A program made the translations under genes and the position numbers. Shown here in pieces: positions 14,098 to 18,243 of a stretch of DNA of 18,243 nucleotides (the stretch's first letter is position 1; each line of letters opens with the position of its first letter). Source of the stretch: Brevibacterium picturae (lineage in GTDB: Bacteria; Actinomycetota; Actinomycetes; Actinomycetales; Brevibacteriaceae); assembly GCF_030453725.1 (NCBI RefSeq), contig NZ_JAKDJU010000058.1:1-18243 (forward strand), read 5' to 3'. The notes beneath the pieces are model-generated. The model was not told where the DNA came from. It made no database searches and saw only the letters and a program-made list of their open reading frames with translations.

Positions 14098-15150
14098 GTG
14101 ACCATAGCGCCAGAAGGCCGCCGCATGCTCCGTGTCGAGGCACGGAACTCAGAGACGCCGATCGAAGACAAGCCCGCCTGGATCAAGGCGAAGGCCCACA
14201 TCGGCCCCGAATACACCTCTCTGAAGTCGCTGGTTCGCAAACAGGAGCTGCACACGGTCTGCGAAGAGGCCGGCTGCCCCAACATCTTCGAATGCTGGGA
14301 AGACCGAGAGGCGACGTTCCTCATCGGCGGCGAACAGTGCACGAGACGCTGCGACTTCTGCCAGATCGACACCGGCAAACCTGCCGACTTCGATGCCGAT
14401 GAGCCCCGTCGAGTGGCCGCCTCGGTCGCGGAGATGGGACTGCGCTACTCGACGATCACCGGCGTGGCTCGCGACGACCTCGACGACGGCGGTGCGTGGC
14501 TGTACGCAGAGACCGTGCGTCAGATCCACAAGCTTGACTACTCCGACGGCAGCGGCACGGGAGTCGAGCTGCTCATCCCCGACTTCAACGCCGAGCCGGA
14601 TCAGCTGGCTGAGGTCTTCTCCTCCCGCCCGGAGGTGCTGGCCCACAATGTCGAGACGGTCCCCCGGATCTTCAAGCGCATTCGTCCGGCATTCCGGTAC
14701 GAGCGCTCCCTGTCGGTGATCACCCAGGCGCGCGACGCCGGCCTGATCACGAAGTCGAACCTCATGCTGGGCATGGGCGAAACGAACGAAGAGGTCATCG
14801 CGACCCTGCAGGATCTCCACGATGCCGGTTGCGATCTCATCACGATCAATCAGTACCTGAGGCCCTCCCCTCGACACCATCCGGTCACCCGATGGGTCAA
14901 GCCGGCCGATTTCGTGATGCTGCGCGACGCGGCGGAGGACATCGGATTCCTGGGCGTCATGTCCGGCCCGCTGGTGCGCTCTTCGTACCGTGCCGGTCGC
15001 CTGTGGGCCACGGCCATGCGCCACCGCGGAGACGAAATTCCCGCCCATCTCTCCCACCTCGACAAGCACACTCCCGCCAAACAGGAGGCGCAGGCCGTTG
15101 TGGATACCTTCGGCCCGGGCGAAGAGGTAGACTTGACTGCTGAGCAATGA
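14098..15150 (+). CDS. lipA: Lipoyl synthase
   Basis: Radical-SAM enzyme that inserts two sulfurs into the protein-bound octanoyl chain to form the lipoyl group. From GTG at 14098 it has 350 residues. The auxiliary-cluster cysteines C55, C60 and C66 are in CEEAGCPNIFEC, the radical-SAM cysteines C81, C85 and C88 in CTRRCDFC, and the C-terminal RSSY motif at 294-297 supplies the unusual serine ligand. GGVARDD-like TGVARDDLDDGGA (121-133) and NQYLRPSPRHHPV (251-263) are typical. The ribosome-binding site AGGAG lies seven bases upstream and overlaps the lipB stop, indicating coupling. An in-frame ATG at 14038 lies inside lipB and is not preferred. Its auxiliary cluster is consumed as the sulfur donor, so it depends on Fe-S resupply. 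Confidence 0.96.
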   Translation: MTIAPEGRRMLRVEARNSETPIEDKPAWIKAKAHIGPEYTSLKSLVRKQELHTVCEEAGCPNIFECWEDREATFLIGGEQCTRRCDFCQIDTGKPADFDADEPRRVAASVAEMGLRYSTITGVARDDLDDGGAWLYAETVRQIHKLDYSDGSGTGVELLIPDFNAEPDQLAEVFSSRPEVLAHNVETVPRIFKRIRPAFRYERSLSVITQARDAGLITKSNLMLGMGETNEEVIATLQDLHDAGCDLITINQYLRPSPRHHPVTRWVKPADFVMLRDAAEDIGFLGVMSGPLVRSSYRAGRLWATAMRHRGDEIPAHLSHLDKHTPAKQEAQAVVDTFGPGEEVDLTAEQ

Positions 15151-15205
15151 GAACGTTCGGGGCCCGGCCTCGACGTCGATACGCCATTCAAGAGCAAGTG
15201 AGAGC

Positions 15206-15937
15206 ATGAGCGAAGAACCGCGCAAAGGACTTTTCCGCCGGAAGCCCAAGGATCCGAACAAGAAGCCGGGTCGCCTGGCGCAGATGAAGCAGGTCTATGA
15301 GCTGTCGGCCAAGCACAACAAGGCCACTCCCTGGCTGCTTGCCGCGGCGGTCCTCGGCTGCACGCTCCTGGGCCTGCTGGCTGGGCTCATCTTCGGTGGA
15401 GCGGTCTTCACGACCATCCTCGGCTTCATGGTGGGTCTGCTGCTCGGCATGTTCATGCTCGGTCGGTTCGCTGAGACCGCCGCCTTCGCGCAGATGGACG
15501 GACAGTCTGGTGCCTTCGGTGCCGTGCTCAACACCGCCCGCCGCGGATACCTCATGGACGATAAGCCCATCGCCATCGACCCGAAGAGCCGTGACCTCGT
15601 GTTCCGCACGACCGGTCGTGCCGGAGTCGTCCTCCTCAGCGAGGGCCCGAAGGGACGCAGTGCGAAGCTGCTGGCCAAGGAGAGGAAGCGCCACGAGCGC
15701 ATTCTGCCCAACGTTCCGGTCCACACCTTCCAGGGTGGCAAAGAGGAGGGTCAGCTGAAGATGAAGCAGGTCGTCCCTGCCGTCCAGAAGCTTCCCCGTA
15801 AGCTCAACAAGGCAGAGGTGCTGGCCGTGCGCAATCGCCTCGCCGCTCTCGGCACTCAGGGCACCCGCCCTCCGATCCCGAAGGGAATCGATCCGAACAA
15901 GGCTCGGCCGAACCACAAAGCGATGCGCGGACGCTGA
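15206..15937 (+). CDS. DUF4191 family membrane protein
   Basis: Conserved actinobacterial membrane protein of unknown function, commonly found directly after lipA. The 243 residues have a basic cytoplasmic N-terminus (1-40), two close predicted membrane helices at about 42-62 and 65-86, then a soluble cytoplasmic region with AETAAFAQMDGQSGAFGAVL, RRGYLMDDKPIAIDPKSRDLVFRT, GPKGRSAKLLAKERKRHERI and VPVHTFQGG, characteristic of the family in my recognition. The C-terminal tail is strongly basic. It lies 55 bp after lipA; the upstream GAGAG is close to the ATG and weak. It is probably transcribed with lipB-lipA, ending at the hairpin at 15967-16012. Confidence 0.85.
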   Translation: MSEEPRKGLFRRKPKDPNKKPGRLAQMKQVYELSAKHNKATPWLLAAAVLGCTLLGLLAGLIFGGAVFTTILGFMVGLLLGMFMLGRFAETAAFAQMDGQSGAFGAVLNTARRGYLMDDKPIAIDPKSRDLVFRTTGRAGVVLLSEGPKGRSAKLLAKERKRHERILPNVPVHTFQGGKEEGQLKMKQVVPAVQKLPRKLNKAEVLAVRNRLAALGTQGTRPPIPKGIDPNKARPNHKAMRGR

Positions 15938-15966
15938 TCCGCCCGGACGGACGGAATCTGTCGACA

Positions 15967-16012
15967 ACAGCAGAGGGCCACCGACTCAAATGAGTCGGTG
16001 GCCCTCTGCTGT
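15967..16012. terminator. Long bidirectional hairpin terminator (DUF4191 / RDD gene)
   Basis: A perfect 22-bp inverted repeat (15967-15988 and 15991-16012) with an AA centre lies 29 bp after the DUF4191 stop and about 66 bp past the stop of the convergent RDD gene. No T-run follows. It shares the core GAGGGCC/GGCCCTC with the hairpin at 11759-11806. Confidence 0.88.
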
Positions 16013-16078
16013 GCGGTCTCTCGTTGTGCTATCCCCGTCTTCGACCGGGCTGCCGGTGTCTCAGCCTTCGTCAATGCC

Positions 16079-16519
16079 TCAGCGCTTGAGGATGACGGTG
16101 CCGGCGGCGAGGTCGTGGAGACCCCGGTTGTCGCGGTTGAAGATCAGCGCGGGAATGACGAGGACGACGAGAGCTGTGCGGATGAGCGCCTTCACCGGCC
16201 CCGGGACGTGACCATCCAGGCGACGGACCTCGATGCCGAAGATCCTGTGTCCCACCGTGTATCCGAGGGTCGAGACGAGCAGGAGGTGCTCCAGTGCGAA
16301 GATGCCCGGGGCGAGGAACGGATTGGACGAACCGATGAGGTTCGCAATGGCCAGGCACATGAACCAGTCGACCAAGAGTCCCAGCAAGCGGCGCCAGGCA
16401 GGCGCCAGCGAATGCGAGCCGGTCTCCGGCAGGCCCAGCCGTCTGCCCGGCCAGTCTCCGTCTTCCCTCTCGATCTTGGGCCCATCGAGCCAGGAACCGA
16501 GGTCATCACGATTAATCAC
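16079..16519 (-). CDS. RDD family membrane protein
   Basis: Small integral membrane protein of the RDD family, whose role is largely unknown (some members are suspected transporters). The 146 residues show R43-R44 and D51 in AWRRLLGLLVDW, three predicted helices at about 45-62, 72-90 and 108-126, the motif YTVGHRIFGIEVRRLDG (87-103) and the C-terminal NRGLHDLAAGTVIL (131-144) typical of the family. The start is GTG at 16519, with no Shine-Dalgarno sequence; a -10-like TAAGCT lies six bases upstream, so it may be leaderless. It converges on the DUF4191 gene and diverges from glnA. An RDD gene next to glnA recurs in actinobacteria, so the link may be functional. Confidence 0.88.
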   Translation of the reverse strand: MINRDDLGSWLDGPKIEREDGDWPGRRLGLPETGSHSLAPAWRRLLGLLVDWFMCLAIANLIGSSNPFLAPGIFALEHLLLVSTLGYTVGHRIFGIEVRRLDGHVPGPVKALIRTALVVLVIPALIFNRDNRGLHDLAAGTVILKR

Positions 16520-16525
16520 GGCCCC

Positions 16526-16531
16526 AGCTTA
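16526..16531 (-). promoter_or_regulatory. Candidate -10 element of the RDD gene
   Basis: TAAGCT on the minus strand ends six bases before the GTG start, consistent with a leaderless transcript. The -35 region (near GGATTCG, 17 bases upstream) is poor. Confidence 0.3.
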
Positions 16532-16608
16532 CCGAAGTCGAACCTGGACGAATCCTCAGGAAACATGCCCGAAACATGGCCGACATCACCACTTCACCTG
16601 CTTGCAAC

Positions 16609-16614
16609 TAAGAT
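16609..16614 (+). promoter_or_regulatory. glnA: Candidate -10 element of glnA
   Basis: TAAGAT lies 48 bp before the glnA GTG and would give a leader of about 40 nt. TAAACT at 16643-16648 is an alternative. No clear -35 is seen for either, and I do not recognise a nitrogen-regulator box with confidence. Confidence 0.25.
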
Positions 16615-16662
16615 TGGTGATGGTCAAGACAAACGACCACCATAAACTAACTAGGAGACTAA

Positions 16663-18087
16663 GTGTTCTCGTCTGCTGAAGAACTCGTCAACTACATCTC
16701 GGAGAACGACGTCAAATTCGTCGATGTTCGTTTCTGCGACCTCCCCGGTGTCGTCCAGCACTTCAACCTCCCGGCGGCCTCCTACGGCACGGAAGAGATC
16801 ACCGAAGGTCTGCTCTTCGACGGTTCCTCAATCACGGGCTTCCAGGGCATCCACGAATCGGACATGAAGCTGCTCGCCGACGTCTCATCGGCGTACATCG
16901 ACCCCTACCGTGAAGCCAACACCTTGGTCATCACCCACTCGATCGTCGACCCATTCACCGATGAGCCCTACTCTCGGGATCCTCGCCAGGTCGCCGCGAA
17001 GGCCGAGGCCTACCTCGAAAGCACCGGAATCGCCGACACCGTCTTCTTCGGCGCCGAGGCGGAGTTCTACCTCTTCGACTCGATCCGCTACCAGAACACC
17101 CCGGGCAGCAGCTTCTACAAGATCGACTCCGAGGAAGCCGCCTGGAACACGGGCGAAGACGAGCCGGGCGGCAACCTGGGCTACAAAACCCCGTTCAAGA
17201 GCGGCTACTTCCCCGTCTCGCCCCAGGACAAGTTCGCCGACATCCGCGACCGTATGTCCCTGACCCTGGAGCAGATCGGGTTCGAGATGGAGCGCGCCCA
17301 CCACGAGGTCGGCACCGCAGGCCAGCAGGAGATCAACTACAAATTCAAGACCCTCCAGCACGCAGGCGATCAGCTTCTCGACTTCAAGTACGTGATCAAG
17401 AACACAGCCTACGAACTCGGCAAGTCAGCCACGTTCATGCCCAAACCGCTCTTCGATGACAACGGTTCGGGCATGCACTGCCACCAGTCGCTGTGGAAGA
17501 ACGGCGAACCCCTGTTCTACGACGAGAACGGCTATGGAGGACTCTCCGATCTGGCTCGCTGGTACATCGGCGGTCTCATCGAACATGCCGGTGCTGTGCT
17601 CGCCTTCACCAACCCGACGATCAACTCCTACCGTCGTCTCGTGCCCGGATATGAAGCCCCGGTCAACCTCGTCTACTCGGCTCGTAACCGCTCCGCGGCG
17701 ATCCGCATCCCGGTGACCGGCACCTCGCCGAAGGCCAAGCGTCTCGAATTCCGTGTGCCGGACCCCTCATCCAACCCGTACCTGGCCTTCTCCGCCCAGC
17801 TGATGGCCGGCCTCGACGGAATCCGCAACCGCATCGAACCTCCGGAGCCCATCGACAAGGACCTCTACGAGCTCCCGCCCGAGGAGGCCAAGGACATCAA
17901 GTTGGTCCCCGCATCTCTCGATGAGGCGCTGGTCGAGCTGGAGCAGGACCAGGACTTCCTCACCGCCGGTGACGTCTTCACCTCCGACCTGATCGAAACG
18001 TGGATTCGCATCAAGCGTGAGAACGAGATCGATGTCGCACGTCTGCGGCCGACCCCGACCGAGTTCGAGCTCTACTACGCACTCTGA
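16663..18087 (+). CDS. glnA: Glutamine synthetase type I
   Basis: Dodecameric cytosolic enzyme that makes glutamine from glutamate, ammonia and ATP. The 474 residues match the usual length of GSI-beta. Motifs: an N-terminal beta-grasp region, DGSSITGFQGIHESDM (48-63), FFGAEAEFYLFD with the metal-binding glutamates, GSGMHCHQSLW (ammonia/metal site), NPTINSYRRLVPGYEAPVN (ATP and glutamate site) and RLEFRVPDPSSNPYLAFSA. Y402 in KDLYELPPEE is the adenylylation tyrosine of the family, implying control by GlnE. The start is GTG at 16663, with AGGAG five bases upstream. It is divergent from the RDD gene, and a hairpin at 18094-18124 follows the stop. The identity is certain; its regulation is inferred from the family. 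Confidence 0.97.
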   Translation: MFSSAEELVNYISENDVKFVDVRFCDLPGVVQHFNLPAASYGTEEITEGLLFDGSSITGFQGIHESDMKLLADVSSAYIDPYREANTLVITHSIVDPFTDEPYSRDPRQVAAKAEAYLESTGIADTVFFGAEAEFYLFDSIRYQNTPGSSFYKIDSEEAAWNTGEDEPGGNLGYKTPFKSGYFPVSPQDKFADIRDRMSLTLEQIGFEMERAHHEVGTAGQQEINYKFKTLQHAGDQLLDFKYVIKNTAYELGKSATFMPKPLFDDNGSGMHCHQSLWKNGEPLFYDENGYGGLSDLARWYIGGLIEHAGAVLAFTNPTINSYRRLVPGYEAPVNLVYSARNRSAAIRIPVTGTSPKAKRLEFRVPDPSSNPYLAFSAQLMAGLDGIRNRIEPPEPIDKDLYELPPEEAKDIKLVPASLDEALVELEQDQDFLTAGDVFTSDLIETWIRIKRENEIDVARLRPTPTEFELYYAL

Positions 18088-18093
18088 GCCACG

Positions 18094-18124
18094 GCTCCAG
18101 AGCAGGCACACCGCCTGCTGGAGC
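18094..18124 (+). terminator. Hairpin terminator after glnA
   Basis: GCTCC-(AG)-A-GCAGGC, loop ACACC, GCCTGC-T-GGAGC forms a 12-bp stem with a 2-nt bulge, seven bases after the glnA stop. No T-tract follows, as with the other terminators here. Confidence 0.65.
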
Positions 18125-18157
18125 GCAGAATAATACAGCTGCAGGGAATACAGTCGC

Positions 18158-18243
18158 GGGGGGGGGGGGGGGGGGGGCCGGGGGGGGGCCCCCCGGGGGA
18201 GGGCGGGGCGCCCCGCGGGCGGGCCCCCCCACCACCCCCCCAG
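18158..18243. other. Poly-G/C tail, probably a sequencing or assembly artefact
   Basis: From 18158 there is a run of 20 G, then blocks of G and C with almost no A or T to the end. It is unlike anything else in the window, carries no gene and looks like low-quality read ends at a contig edge. Bases 18125-18157 look normal. Confidence 0.8.

Noticed and set aside
14149..15261. 370-residue open frame antisense to lipA
   Set aside because: Mirror frame of a G/C-ending codon gene; lipA motifs are complete on the other strand.
1..18243. Mobile elements, CRISPR arrays, tRNA or rRNA genes, defence genes
   Set aside because: I saw no transposase-like products, regularly spaced repeats, cloverleaf or ribosomal signatures; every stretch is accounted for by housekeeping genes and short gaps.

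Overview
The window is core chromosome from a high-GC Gram-positive bacterium, almost certainly an actinomycete. The evidence is the G+C-rich codon use, GTG starts, and an actinobacterial gene set: lipoprotein-type CtaC, a class 2 PyrD, DUF3043 and DUF4191 membrane proteins, and the order lipB-lipA-DUF4191-RDD-glnA, which I recall from mycobacteria and relatives. A Micrococcales member such as Brevibacterium fits, but that is an impression and not proven here. I see no phage, transposon, CRISPR, toxin-antitoxin or defence genes, and no tRNA or rRNA.

Layout. Bases 1-4873 are a leftward block: an M20 dipeptidase, an ErpA/HesB iron-sulfur carrier, Aat (N-end rule transferase), then ctaC and ctaD (aa3 oxidase subunits II and I; ctaD runs off the left edge). 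A DUF3043 membrane protein diverges from the dipeptidase across only 23 bp and converges on pyrD with a 26-bp coding overlap. Next is a rightward metabolic run: pepA (leucyl aminopeptidase), then lpd and sucB (E3 and E2 of 2-oxoacid dehydrogenase complexes). A 481-residue leftward membrane protein with a degenerate kinase-like N-terminus separates sucB from lipB-lipA (octanoyl transfer and lipoyl synthesis). DUF4191, an RDD protein (leftward) and glnA (glutamine synthetase I) complete the window.

How the genes work together. lipB and lipA make the lipoyl group that SucB carries on two lysines and Lpd re-oxidises, so makers and users of the cofactor sit within about 7 kb. ErpA-type carriers supply Fe-S clusters, and LipA is an Fe-S enzyme. 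CtaC/CtaD and the quinone-linked PyrD connect to the respiratory chain. GlnA carries the conserved adenylylation tyrosine. Two convergent gene pairs end in long perfect hairpins without T-tracts.

No previously undescribed system is evident. The most interesting observations are a set of apparently leaderless starts with -10 hexamers 6-7 nt upstream, a pseudokinase-like membrane protein inside the lipoate neighbourhood, an insertion in Aat, and very acidic linkers in SucB. The last ~85 bases are poly-G/C sequence that looks like a read or assembly artefact. Every intergenic gap is under 300 bp.
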